DNA of 9,883 nt from JAFKKF01 sp038323025 (GCA_038323025.1 JBBQGL010000145.1:1-9883), one strand, 5' to 3'. Positions 1-7,093 are shown, counted from the first letter of the stretch. The notes: a model not told the origin generated them from the letters alone. Made by a program: numbers and translations.

Positions 1-833
1 TGGGTGCCGGTATCGAAGAGCGCGAACCGGATCGGATAATCGGGCACAGCCGCCCGCACTTTCCGGTAGAAGGCCGCCTGATCGCGCCAATTCAGGATCG
101 GGTCGTGGTTGCCGTGGCCGAGATAGATCGGGAAGCGTTTCGCCCCGCCCTTGATCGCCGGGGATTTGAGGAAGCGATCGTCGTGGGTGGAGCCCATCAG
201 GATGAGGCCGCCAAGCAGCGCCGACGCCTCGGGGTCGAGCGCAATCGCCCAGCACACGCGCCCGCCCAGCGATCCGCAAGAAAGGAAGATCGGCGCGCCC
301 GGCGATTGGCGCGAATATTCCAGCATCAGCGCCTTGACTTCGGCCACTCCCGGCGCGCCGAGGTCATGCACTTCGGGCGACAGGTAGATACCGCCGTTCC
401 GAACCATCAGGTTCTTGATGCGATTGAAATTGCCGCCGAACATCCCATCGTTGGCGCCCTGGAAGCGGTTGCCGCCGCGGCCGTGCACGTAAATGACAAT
501 CGCCTTCGCCTTGGCGGCCGACTTGCCGACAAAGATGTACTTCGTCGTCCGATCGCCGACGCTCAGGACCATGTCCTTCTCGTAGGCCTTGGGATCGAGC
601 GACACGTACTCGGGCCTGGCCTGTTTTTCGGGAATAGTGTCGCGCTGGTTGAGGTCGCGGGTCTCGTTGTACTGCACGACGACGTTGTCGCCGTTGGCGT
701 CGGATGACAGCAGCGCCGGGTATTTGAAAAGATCGTCCTTCCAGGGCGCCAGCCGGTAACCGGAGGCGGCTATCGCGGATGTCGCGGAGAGCCCTGCCGC
801 GAGGGCGAGAAAGGTCAGGAGGACGCGCTTCAT
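1..833 (-). CDS. Secreted alpha/beta hydrolase, PHB-depolymerase/esterase-like (3' end cut by window edge)
   Basis: 277 complete codons are visible from ATG at 833; the C-terminus lies beyond position 1. Residues 1-23 (MKRVLLTFLALAAGLSATSA, then IAA) look like a Sec signal peptide, so the product is probably periplasmic or secreted. An HGRGGNR stretch at 117-123 fits the oxyanion-hole loop of alpha/beta hydrolases. The nucleophile elbow is CGSLGG with Ser188, so the first Gly of GxSxG is Cys186; Cys194 follows. A GHGNHDPILNW segment probably supplies the acid residue. The visible frame ends FDTGT plus the bases CA, which can only start His or Gln; the paralogue has GKH here, so the window probably stops at the catalytic His. 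The start lies 20 nt beyond the paralogue's stop with AAGAAGCAGG upstream, suggesting co-transcription. The hydrolase fold is well supported; the substrate (ester, polyester or lipid) cannot be told. Confidence 0.8.
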   Translation of the reverse strand, partial: MKRVLLTFLALAAGLSATSAIAASGYRLAPWKDDLFKYPALLSSDANGDNVVVQYNETRDLNQRDTIPEKQARPEYVSLDPKAYEKDMVLSVGDRTTKYIFVGKSAAKAKAIVIYVHGRGGNRFQGANDGMFGGNFNRIKNLMVRNGGIYLSPEVHDLGAPGVAEVKALMLEYSRQSPGAPIFLSCGSLGGRVCWAIALDPEASALLGGLILMGSTHDDRFLKSPAIKGGAKRFPIYLGHGNHDPILNWRDQAAFYRKVRAAVPDYPIRFALFDTGT

Positions 834-853
834 GTGAGCCTGCTTCTTTCGCG

Positions 854-1840
854 CTATCTGCCGGCCGCACCGACCATCCAGTTCAGCTCCGTCCGCCAAT
901 CGATCATGCGCATCGGGGTGCCGTGCTTGCCGCTCTTGAAGATGACGACGTGGATTGGGTAGCCCGGATCACGCGCCTTCAGGCCCTTGTACAGCCGGTC
1001 GGCGCTGCGGGCGCTGACGATGGTGTCGGCACTGCCCGCGCCGACGTAGATCGGCACGCGGCCGATCTTGGGGATTGTGGTGCCGAAAATGCCGGTGGAA
1101 GTGATCGCACCAAGAAAGAACATTCCGCCGAGCAACTGAACCGACGCCGGATCCTCAAGGAGGCGCATGCACAGGCGGCCGCCGTTGGAGCTGCAGGCGA
1201 CGTAGATCGGCGCGCCCGGCGAATGCTTGGCGAACTCCCGCATCAGAAGCTTCACCTGGGCGGCGCCCTTGTCGGTCTCGTCGGTCAGGCCCGGCGAGAG
1301 GTAGACCCCACCTGCCCTGGTCACGAGGTTCTTGGCCCGGTTGAAGTTGCCTCCGAAGGTGTTGTCGTCGACACCCTGGAACCGGTTGCCGCCGGCGCCA
1401 TGCACGAAGATGAAGGCGAGCTTCGCCGGCTTGGTCAGGTCACCGACCTCGATGAAAGGCAAGGTGATACCCGCGTCGCTCAGCACCAGGTCCTGCTGCG
1501 ATTTCTCCACCGGAGCGATACGATCCGGCATTGCCCGGGTCTGGGGAACCGCATCGCGGCCATCGAGGTCGCGCTTGGCGGAAAAATCCACGACGATGCG
1601 CGAACCGTCGTCGTTCGTGGAGAGGACCTTCGGGTATCCGAAGAGTTCATCCTTGAAAGGCGCGAATATGAGCTTGCCCGGCGGCACGGCGTTCTTGCCA
1701 ATCGCGAGCTTCTTCACCTTGGAAACGGCGGCGGCCGCAGCGGCCTTCGCCGTCACGGAATCGGCCGGCGCCGGATTGTCCGCGGCAAAGGCCATGGAGG
1801 CGAAGCAAAATAGGGCGATGGTTGCTGCTAGTCGTTGCAT
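854..1840 (-). CDS. Secreted alpha/beta hydrolase, paralogue of the adjacent downstream gene
   Basis: 328 aa. I chose ATG at 1840 because MQRLAATIALFCFASMAFA is a clear signal peptide; the frame opens as far as 1951, but that extension would run through the hairpin at 1916-1944 and would bury the signal. The mature start is followed by an Ala-rich linker (about 20-45), then a hydrolase domain. It shares with the next gene HGxGGNRFQG, FGGNFNR and GGxYLSP blocks. The elbow is CSSNGG with Ser218, again Cys (216) in place of the first Gly, and Cys224 matches Cys194 of the partner. GAGSADT probably carries the acid residue and GKHGTP the catalytic His near the C-terminus. No clear Shine-Dalgarno precedes the start. 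It is the first gene of a likely two-gene operon. Family: PHB depolymerase/feruloyl-esterase-like hydrolases; substrate unknown. Confidence 0.82.
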   Translation of the reverse strand: MQRLAATIALFCFASMAFAADNPAPADSVTAKAAAAAAVSKVKKLAIGKNAVPPGKLIFAPFKDELFGYPKVLSTNDDGSRIVVDFSAKRDLDGRDAVPQTRAMPDRIAPVEKSQQDLVLSDAGITLPFIEVGDLTKPAKLAFIFVHGAGGNRFQGVDDNTFGGNFNRAKNLVTRAGGVYLSPGLTDETDKGAAQVKLLMREFAKHSPGAPIYVACSSNGGRLCMRLLEDPASVQLLGGMFFLGAITSTGIFGTTIPKIGRVPIYVGAGSADTIVSARSADRLYKGLKARDPGYPIHVVIFKSGKHGTPMRMIDWRTELNWMVGAAGR

Positions 1841-1874
1841 CTGTTGACCGACTGACTGGTTACCGCATCGCGGC

Positions 1875-1903
1875 ATGCTAGCCACGCATGGCGCGACCGT
1901 CAC
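1875..1903 (-). promoter_or_regulatory. Candidate sigma-70-type promoter for the hydrolase pair
   Basis: On the minus strand GTGACG (4/6 to TTGACA) is followed after exactly 17 nt by TAGCAT (4/6 to TATAAT). It lies between the hairpin at 1916-1944 and the hydrolase start at 1840, where a promoter is expected. The match is modest and the call is positional inference. Confidence 0.3.
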
Positions 1904-1915
1904 CCCGATGCAACG

Positions 1916-1944
1916 AAAAAGGGGCCGAACAACGGCCCCTTTTT
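1916..1944. terminator. Rho-independent terminator, perfect 12-bp stem, bidirectional
   Basis: AAAAAGGGGCCG (1916-1927), loop AACAA, then CGGCCCCTTTTT (1933-1944). The GC core with an A tract on one side and a T tract on the other can terminate in either direction. It lies 22 nt past the stop of the binding-protein gene on the minus strand, so it most likely ends that transcript and insulates the hydrolase pair. Confidence 0.9.
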
Positions 1945-1966
1945 GTCTCAACGCGACGTCTGGGCG

Positions 1967-2917
1967 TTATTCGATGACCGTGCCGGCCCGCTTCAGCACT
2001 GCATCAGGAACGGTGACGCCCAACTTGGCAGCGGCGCCCTTGTTGACCACGAGATCGGTGCCACTCGCGAAGCTGACGGCAATGTCCCCCGGCTTCTCGC
2101 CCTTCAGCACGCGCGCGACGATCTTGCCGGTAGCGATGCCGATGTCATGGTAGTTGAAGCCGATGGTCGCGATGGCACCGCGCTTGACCGTGTCGGTATC
2201 GCCGGCAAAGAGCGGGATCTTGTTTTCGGTGGCCACTCCGAGGGCGGCCTCGAAGGCCGACACGACGGTATTGTCGGTCGGGATGTAGATGGCGTCGACC
2301 TTGCCGACGAGGGCAAGCGCCGCCTGCTGGACCTCACTCGACTTGGTCGCCGGCGATTCGACAAGCTCGATGCCGGCCGGACCGACGACTTCCTTCATGC
2401 GGGTCAGCAGCGATACCGAGTTCGCTTCGCCGGGATTGTAGATGAATCCCAGCTTCTTCACGTTCGGCATGATCTCCTTGATCAGCGCGACGTGATCGGC
2501 GAGCGGCGACATGTCGGAAAGGCCGGTCACGTTGGCGCCCGGATGATCGCGGTTGGCCACGATCTGCGCGGCGACCGGGTCGGTCACCGCCGTGAACACG
2601 ATCGGGATGTCCTTGGTTGCCGCCACGGCGGCCTGGGCCGAGGGTGTGGAAATCGGGACGATGACGGTCGCGCCGTCGCCGACGAACTGGCGCGCGATCT
2701 GCGCGGCGATCGCCGGCTGGCCCTGCGCCGACTGGTACACGAACTTGATGTTCTCGCCGTCCTTGAAGCCCTCGGCGGCGAGTTCTTCCTTGATGCCGTC
2801 ACGGGCGGCGTCGAGCGCCGGATGCTGGACGATCGCGGTAACCGCGACGGTGATGTCGGCCGCAAAGGCGGGCGTGACCAGCAAGGCCACCGCCAGCGCC
2901 GGAAGGAATTTGCGCAT
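1967..2917 (-). CDS. ABC transporter periplasmic substrate-binding protein (ABC_sub_bind / TrpX-like family)
   Basis: 316 aa. Start ATG at 2917 is set by a strong Shine-Dalgarno, GAGGGAGA, seven bases upstream. Residues 1-19 (MRKFLPALAVALLVTPAFA) form a signal peptide ending AFA, so the protein is periplasmic. The body has the features of the ABC_sub_bind (PF04392) family: an N-terminal ITVAVTAIVQHPALDAARDG strand-helix, IVFTAVTDPVAA, GFIYNPGEANSV, an AIYIPTDNTV block and IPLFAGD, giving two Rossmann-like lobes. Family members are annotated for aromatic amino acids or sugars, but the ligand cannot be read from sequence. No permease or ATPase gene lies on either side: LysE is 110 nt upstream and a terminator closes the gene downstream. 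It is therefore an orphan binding protein, or it serves a transporter encoded elsewhere. Confidence 0.9.
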   Translation of the reverse strand: MRKFLPALAVALLVTPAFAADITVAVTAIVQHPALDAARDGIKEELAAEGFKDGENIKFVYQSAQGQPAIAAQIARQFVGDGATVIVPISTPSAQAAVAATKDIPIVFTAVTDPVAAQIVANRDHPGANVTGLSDMSPLADHVALIKEIMPNVKKLGFIYNPGEANSVSLLTRMKEVVGPAGIELVESPATKSSEVQQAALALVGKVDAIYIPTDNTVVSAFEAALGVATENKIPLFAGDTDTVKRGAIATIGFNYHDIGIATGKIVARVLKGEKPGDIAVSFASGTDLVVNKGAAAKLGVTVPDAVLKRAGTVIE

Positions 2918-2942
2918 AGCTATCTCCCTCGATTTCTTCTTT

Positions 2943-3007
2943 GCGCGCGAGACCCCCGCGCGCGTTTCGGCGAAAGACGATCTTTTGACCGGAGAGTCAA
3001 TCTCCGG
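2943..3007. promoter_or_regulatory. Two hairpin-forming inverted repeats in the lysE / binding-protein gap, with a weak promoter-like element
   Basis: The 110-nt gap holds two 7-bp inverted repeats: GCGCGCG (2943-2949) with CGCGCGC (2957-2963), and CCGGAGA (2989-2995) with TCTCCGG (3001-3007). Neither is followed by a U tract on the minus strand, so they are poor intrinsic terminators. TTGACT, read on the minus strand at 3000-2995 in the loop of the second repeat, could be a -35, with TCTTTC 17 nt on as a poor -10. They may be a leader structure or operator for the binding-protein gene; function unproven. Confidence 0.3.
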
Positions 3008-3027
3008 GCAGATTGCGCGGAATGCGC

Positions 3028-3645
3028 TCAGGTCCGGTTTAGCGTCGCCGTGGCAACCCCCATTCCGACGAGGAACGACGCCCCCAGCCGATTGATCCAC
3101 CTCAGGACGCCCGGACGGCGGATGCGCAGCCGCAATTGATCGGCGGCGAGCGCATAAAGCACGGCGTTGGTGGCCGCGAGGGCAATAAACGTGGCCTCGA
3201 GGATTGCGAATTGGGGCAGCAAAGCTGCCTGGTGGTCGACAAACTGAGGCACGAAGGCAAGGAAGAAGGTGATGCTCTTCGGATTGAGAGCGGTGACCGC
3301 GAAGGCGTGGCTGAAGATACCGCGGTCGTCCGTCTTCTGTTCGCTGAGATCGGGCAAGGTGGGCGTCGAACGCCAGAGGCGAATGCCGAGATAGACCAGA
3401 TAGGCGGCGCCAATCAGCTTCAGGATCGTGAATAATGTCGACGAGGCGGACAGAACCCCGCCCAGCCCCGCCAGCGACAAGGTCATGGCGACGAAATCCC
3501 CGAGCGCAACACCTGCAGCCACGCGAAACGCGACCCGGCGTCCCTGCGAGAGCGCGTAGCTCACGACCAGGAGAACGGTGGGCCCCGGACTGAAAAGGAG
3601 CACGATCGACGCCGCGACAAAGGCAAGCCAGGCGAGAATGGTCAT
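3028..3645 (-). CDS. LysE/RhtB-family amino-acid exporter
   Basis: 205 aa, the usual size for the RhtB/LysE family (Pfam LysE). It is an inner-membrane efflux protein, probably exporting amino acids or their derivatives by proton exchange. Family signatures are clear: the first helix MTILAWLAFVAASIVLLFSP continues into SPGPTVLLVVSYALSQGRR (19-37), then GVALGD (45-50), a helix with LIGAAYLVYLGIRLWR (77-92), and the second-half repeat ALNPKSITFFLAFVPQFV (119-136). Five or six hydrophobic segments are seen. I chose ATG 3645, which begins directly with the conserved first helix; an in-frame start at 3678 adds 11 polar residues. The Shine-Dalgarno is weak (GGGACC). It is divergent from the antiporter gene and lies upstream of the binding-protein gene on the same strand; co-transcription across 110 nt is possible. 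Confidence 0.92.
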   Translation of the reverse strand: MTILAWLAFVAASIVLLFSPGPTVLLVVSYALSQGRRVAFRVAAGVALGDFVAMTLSLAGLGGVLSASSTLFTILKLIGAAYLVYLGIRLWRSTPTLPDLSEQKTDDRGIFSHAFAVTALNPKSITFFLAFVPQFVDHQAALLPQFAILEATFIALAATNAVLYALAADQLRLRIRRPGVLRWINRLGASFLVGMGVATATLNRT

Positions 3646-3699
3646 CGTTCGGTCCCATCGGTTCGCTGCCGCCAGCAAGCCCGAACCGCGGGACCCGCG

Positions 3700-3723
3700 T
3701 CAAGTGTGAAGCCTTTCACTTGA
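3700..3723. promoter_or_regulatory. Inverted repeat in the lysE/antiporter divergent intergenic region, candidate operator
   Basis: TCAAGTG (3700-3706) and CACTTGA (3717-3723) are perfect 7-nt arms with a 10-nt spacer, in the 194-bp region (3646-3839) between two divergently transcribed genes. Size and position fit a dimeric regulator site, but no regulator gene is adjacent. I see no convincing -35/-10 pair in the rest of this stretch; TTGACC at 3720-3725 overlaps the right arm and lacks a good -10. Confidence 0.35.
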
Positions 3724-3839
3724 CCGTTCGGACCATCCTCGGGCATTTGCCGCGGCTTCTGAAATGAGGCCGCGCGCGCTCTAGCCAGCGGACGCGATTC
3801 CGTCTTAAGTCGTCGGATCCTCAGCCGGGAACCGTAAGC

Positions 3840-5588
3840 ATGCATGAGCCCACTCTGATCGCGACGGTGGCGATCGGCTTCGTGGCAGCCTTTGCCATGG
3901 GCTACGTAGCCGATCGGGGCAAGCTTCCACCCCTCGTCGGCTATCTCGTCGCCGGCATCCTCGCCGGACCCTACGTTCTGGGCTTCGTCGGTGACGTTGA
4001 GTTGTCCAACCAGCTCGCCGAAATGGGCGTCATCCTGCTGATGTTCGGCGTCGGACTTCACTTCTCGGTTGCAGATCTGAAGGCGGTGCGCGCGATCGCA
4101 ATTCCCGGCGCGGTTATCCAGATCGCGGTGGTGACGCTGCTCGGGACCGGCCTTGCCATGCTGCTTGGCTGGAAATTCGGCGGCGCCCTGGTATTCGGGC
4201 TGAGCCTGTCGATCGCCAGTACGGTGGTCCTGCTTCGGGCGCTCGAGGCGCAGAACAGCCTCGACACGCCGAACGGGCGCGTAACCGTCGGCTGGCTGAT
4301 CGTGGAAGACCTCGCCATGGTAGTCGTGCTGGTGCTGCTTCCGGGCCTTGCGCAGGTCCTCGGAGGGCATGCGGCCGAGGGCCCCGCCGGGGGAGCGAGC
4401 GGCAACCTCCTTCTCGAAATCGGGATTACGCTTGGCAAGGTCGCCGCCTTCGTCGGCATTGCTATAGTGATCGGCCCGCGCATCGTCCCCTGGATCCTCA
4501 GTCAGGTCGCGCGCACCGGCTCGCGTGAGCTCTTCACCCTCTCCGTCCTCGCGGTTGCGCTTGGCATTGCCTATGGCTCGGCGCAGGTGTTCGGCGTTTC
4601 CTTCTCGCTCGGAGCCTTCTTCGCCGGCGTCGTGTTGAGCGAGTCGCGGTTCAGCCATCGCGCGGCCGCGGAATCGCTGCCGCTCCAGGATGCCTTCGCC
4701 GTTCTGTTCTTCGTCTCGGTCGGAATGCTGTTCGACCCATCTATCCTCATCCGCGAGCCGCTGGTCGTGCTGGCGGTGGTGCTGCTGATCATGGTCGGCA
4801 AGTCGATCACCGCATTCCTCGTGGTGCTATTGCTGCGCTTCCCGGTGCGGACAGCGGTTAGCGTGGCGTCCGGACTTTCGCAAATCGGGGAGTTCTCCTT
4901 CATCCTCGCCGGCCTCGGAATCTCATTGGGCCTTCTCGACAATCAGGCGCGCGACCTGATTCTTGCCGGCGCGCTCGTCTCGATCACGCTCAACCGGCTG
5001 TCGTTCACCGTCGGCGATTTGGTTCTGAAGCGCCTCAACACCCCGGCTTTCCTGGCAAGCCCGTGGGCGAAGTTCGGGGTGGCGAAATTCGATGCGCTGC
5101 GGGCGGCGCTCCACTCCGTGCACGAACGCCATGAGGCGCGCGAGCGCGAGCGTGCGGTGCGCGAGCGCGAGGTTATCGAGCGGTTTCCGCTCTTCGCGGC
5201 CGTCGAGCCGGAAAAACGCGAAGAGTTCTTCCTCCTCTTCAAGCCGCGCGACGCCTCTCCCGGCGACCGCATCATCCGCACCGGCGACCGCGCCGATGGC
5301 ATCTATTTCCTGTCTTCGGGCAGTGTCGAAGTGGATGTGAAAGGGCGGAAGTTCCCGCTGAAGCCCGGCGACTTCTTCGGAGAAATGGCGCTCCTGAGCG
5401 GTGCGCGGCGCAACGCCGACGTGACAGCGACCGACTATTGCAAGCTGCTGGTCATGACGGTGCGCGACTTCCAGCAGTTCATGGCCCGTAACCCGGCGCT
5501 CCGTGCCGAGCTCGATCGGATGGCGGCGGAACGCGGCGCCCTCAACCGGACCCTGGAGGAGCCGCCCGGCGTCCTCGCCGACAGCTAG
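3840..5588 (+). CDS. YbaL/KefB-like cation:proton antiporter (CPA2) with C-terminal cyclic-nucleotide-binding domain
   Basis: 582 aa integral membrane protein. Residues 5-395 form the Na+/H+ exchanger domain and closely follow E. coli YbaL as I recall it: LPPLVGYLVAGILAGP (29-44), AEMGVILLMFGVGLHFS (60-76), GWLIVEDLAM (151-160), GSRELFTLSVLA (227-238), SHRAAAESLPLQDAFAVLFF (272-291) and GLSQIGEFSFILAGLG (345-360). Glu156-Asp157 are at the usual ion-binding position. After the membrane part there is no TrkA_N/RCK nucleotide-binding domain. Instead a charged helix (about 428-447, Arg/Glu repeats) leads into a CRP-like cNMP-binding fold (about 448-565), with GDRADGIYFLSSGSVEV and the phosphate-binding cassette FGEMALLSGARRNADV (513-528). 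Expected role: K+ or Na+ efflux against H+, gated by a cyclic nucleotide or another ligand. A GGGAA lies upstream of the ATG. Exchanger identity is firm; ion and ligand are not. Confidence 0.93.
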   Translation: MHEPTLIATVAIGFVAAFAMGYVADRGKLPPLVGYLVAGILAGPYVLGFVGDVELSNQLAEMGVILLMFGVGLHFSVADLKAVRAIAIPGAVIQIAVVTLLGTGLAMLLGWKFGGALVFGLSLSIASTVVLLRALEAQNSLDTPNGRVTVGWLIVEDLAMVVVLVLLPGLAQVLGGHAAEGPAGGASGNLLLEIGITLGKVAAFVGIAIVIGPRIVPWILSQVARTGSRELFTLSVLAVALGIAYGSAQVFGVSFSLGAFFAGVVLSESRFSHRAAAESLPLQDAFAVLFFVSVGMLFDPSILIREPLVVLAVVLLIMVGKSITAFLVVLLLRFPVRTAVSVASGLSQIGEFSFILAGLGISLGLLDNQARDLILAGALVSITLNRLSFTVGDLVLKRLNTPAFLASPWAKFGVAKFDALRAALHSVHERHEARERERAVREREVIERFPLFAAVEPEKREEFFLLFKPRDASPGDRIIRTGDRADGIYFLSSGSVEVDVKGRKFPLKPGDFFGEMALLSGARRNADVTATDYCKLLVMTVRDFQQFMARNPALRAELDRMAAERGALNRTLEEPPGVLADS

Positions 5589-5634
5589 CCATCACGCCGT
5601 TTCTGCCTGAATCCGGCAGCGGCACACGATGCAA

Positions 5635-5659
5635 GAAAGGGACGCGAGGCGTCCCTTTC
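5635..5659. terminator. Hairpin terminator between convergent genes
   Basis: GAAAGGGACGC (5635-5645), loop GAG, GCGTCCCTTTC (5649-5659): a perfect 11-bp stem between the antiporter stop (5588) and the vWA gene stop (5686), which converge. The TTTC ends give only short U tracts, but the symmetry serves both directions. Confidence 0.75.
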
Positions 5660-5685
5660 CGATCCGCTTGGTGCCAACCGGTCGC

Positions 5686-7011
5686 CTACCCCTTCAGGCG
5701 CAGATTCGAAAGGGCCGTGCCGATCGAGTTGAAAGTCGTGACGATCTGATCGGCCGACGTGAGCAGGAAGAACTGGCTGGAATCCGTAGCGCAGTTCTGC
5801 AGGAGGGTGGATGTCGGATCGCCGCCGGTATTCACCTGGACGGCGTAGAGCGAGATCCCGGCAGCCCGGATGTTGTCGCAGGTCATCTTCTCCCGCGCGT
5901 CAATCGAGGACTGCCTCGTGTACCATCGATCCTCGGTATTCAGGCCGTCCGTCAGCAGGATGATGATGGTCTTGTAGGTGTACTTCGGATCGAACGCCGG
6001 GATGGTGAACGGCGCCGCCGTCAGCGATTGCCAGCCGACCTGCAGCCCAATCGCCTGATTGGTGTTGCCGTTTGGCTGCATCGCGTCGACCTTGTTGTTC
6101 AACGCGGTCCAGTCGTAGGTAAGGCCCAGGAGTTGTTCCGGGCAGCTGCCATACTCCTCGGCGGGGAATTGGGTGGCCGGCGTGCCGCTCGAGGCCGCGG
6201 TGTTCTTGGTGTCATAGTCTTTGTCACGATCCGTGACGCAACCGTTCCAGGTGTTGTGGTTATCGGGCGTCCAGGTCCGCCCGGCGTTCTGGCAATCGGT
6301 CTGGTTGTTGTACCACGACCTGCCGCTGCAACTGCCGTTGTCCTCCTCCCAGATATCCCAGCGCACCCAGGACTGATTGTAGTTTGTCGAGCCGAAGTTG
6401 ACGTCCTTGCTGAAGGGAACCATCGAGACATAGACGTCGCCATCGACCGCAGCGGCGTTCTTGAGCTGGGTGAGCAGGTTGTGCGTCGCGGTGTGCAGCG
6501 CGGTCATCTTGCCGTCGTCAGCCATCGACCCCGTGTTATCGAGGACCAGCGCGACGCGGAGTCGCGACTGTCCCCAGATGGTGGTCGAGGTGGCGGTGAT
6601 CGGCAGCTTCTGAAGGCCTACGAGGCCGAGGAAGTTCATCGGCACCTTGCCGGAGCCCGCGACCGTCACCGACGGCCCGGCCGACGAATAGCTCGGCGTG
6701 AGGGTGATGCCGGAGGCGTCGATGTTGCTGGTGGTGAAATTGGCGTTGAAGTAGTTCGTGGCAAAGGTGAGCATCTGCGCCGAAGTCATCGTGGCGATAT
6801 TCGTCTGGCGCGACAGCGCCAGCGAGGTCGCGTCGAGCGCATCCTGCATCTCCGTGCGCGCCATCGCGGCGCGCGAATAGTCGATGACGCCACCGACCGC
6901 CACGATCATCGGGATGCTGCCAATGGCGAACATCATGGCAATGTTCCCGCCCTTGGCCTGCGGGAAGCGCTTGGCCGCGACGCCAAGAGACGCGATCAGA
7001 CGAGGGATCAT
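5686..7011 (-). CDS. TadG-like pilus-assembly/surface protein with vWA domain (copy A)
   Basis: 441 aa. ATG 7011 is chosen because GAGG lies 9 nt upstream; an in-frame GTG at 7026 would overlap that site. Domains: a Tad/TadG-type N-terminal segment (about 20-60) with GGNIAMMFAIGSIPMIVAVG as one membrane-anchoring helix followed by IDYSRA, then a vWA domain (about 150-437). The MIDAS metal site is complete: DNTGS (158-162), Thr317 in GNTNQA, and Asp355 in LTDG. A long insertion (about 200-300) carries four Cys (228, 240, 258, 290) and a WNGC motif. Proteins of this type accompany tight-adherence (Flp) pili or sit alone in the envelope. No other tad gene is in the window. It is transcribed divergently from a close paralogue and ends with the same LRLKG. 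Confidence 0.9.
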   Translation of the reverse strand: MIPRLIASLGVAAKRFPQAKGGNIAMMFAIGSIPMIVAVGGVIDYSRAAMARTEMQDALDATSLALSRQTNIATMTSAQMLTFATNYFNANFTTSNIDASGITLTPSYSSAGPSVTVAGSGKVPMNFLGLVGLQKLPITATSTTIWGQSRLRVALVLDNTGSMADDGKMTALHTATHNLLTQLKNAAAVDGDVYVSMVPFSKDVNFGSTNYNQSWVRWDIWEEDNGSCSGRSWYNNQTDCQNAGRTWTPDNHNTWNGCVTDRDKDYDTKNTAASSGTPATQFPAEEYGSCPEQLLGLTYDWTALNNKVDAMQPNGNTNQAIGLQVGWQSLTAAPFTIPAFDPKYTYKTIIILLTDGLNTEDRWYTRQSSIDAREKMTCDNIRAAGISLYAVQVNTGGDPTSTLLQNCATDSSQFFLLTSADQIVTTFNSIGTALSNLRLKG

Positions 7012-7057
7012 CTTTCTACACCTCACACCGACACCCCCGAATTTAGGCCGATGTCCT

Positions 7058-7093
7058 TCAAAAAAGGATGAATCTAACCTTCCGGTTTTTTGA
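7058..7093. repeat. AT-rich inverted repeat in the leader of vWA copy A
   Basis: TCAAAAAA (7058-7065) and TTTTTTGA (7086-7093) are perfect 8-nt arms around a 20-nt spacer that contains a further small palindrome (AACC-TTCC-GGTT, 7076-7087). It lies 47-82 nt upstream of the copy A start. It could be a regulator site, a curved-DNA/UP element or a weak attenuator hairpin with a U tract. The sequence does not decide. Confidence 0.4.

Noticed and set aside
779..1813. 344-residue open frame on the plus strand opposite the hydrolase gene
   Set aside because: Arg/Gly/Ala/His-rich translation with no recognisable motif, entirely antisense to a gene with a signal peptide and catalytic motifs; typical of GC-rich third positions.
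2943..2963. GCGCGCG...CGCGCGC hairpin as a terminator of lysE
   Set aside because: No U tract on either strand, and on the minus strand it is followed by A-rich leader sequence; kept only as a possible leader structure.
1943..3139. 398-residue open frame on the plus strand across the binding-protein gene
   Set aside because: Asp/Arg/Gly-rich low-complexity translation, antisense to a clear ABC_sub_bind gene and crossing an intergenic gap and two genes.
2918..3703. 260-residue in-frame N-terminal extension of the binding protein over the LysE gene
   Set aside because: The extension reads LysE in a wrong frame; a strong Shine-Dalgarno and signal peptide fix the true start at 2917.
3642..4658. 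338-residue minus-strand open frame opposite the antiporter gene
   Set aside because: Charged, repetitive translation without motifs, antisense to well-conserved transmembrane helices.
5130..5180. Arg/Glu-coding GCGCGAGCGCGAG direct repeats as a DNA repeat element
   Set aside because: They encode the charged linker helix of the antiporter (about residues 428-447); coding explains them.
5629..7071. 480-residue plus-strand open frame opposite vWA copy A
   Set aside because: Arg/Gly/Val-rich translation with no domain; copy A has a paralogue on the other side and a complete MIDAS site, so the minus strand is the coding one.
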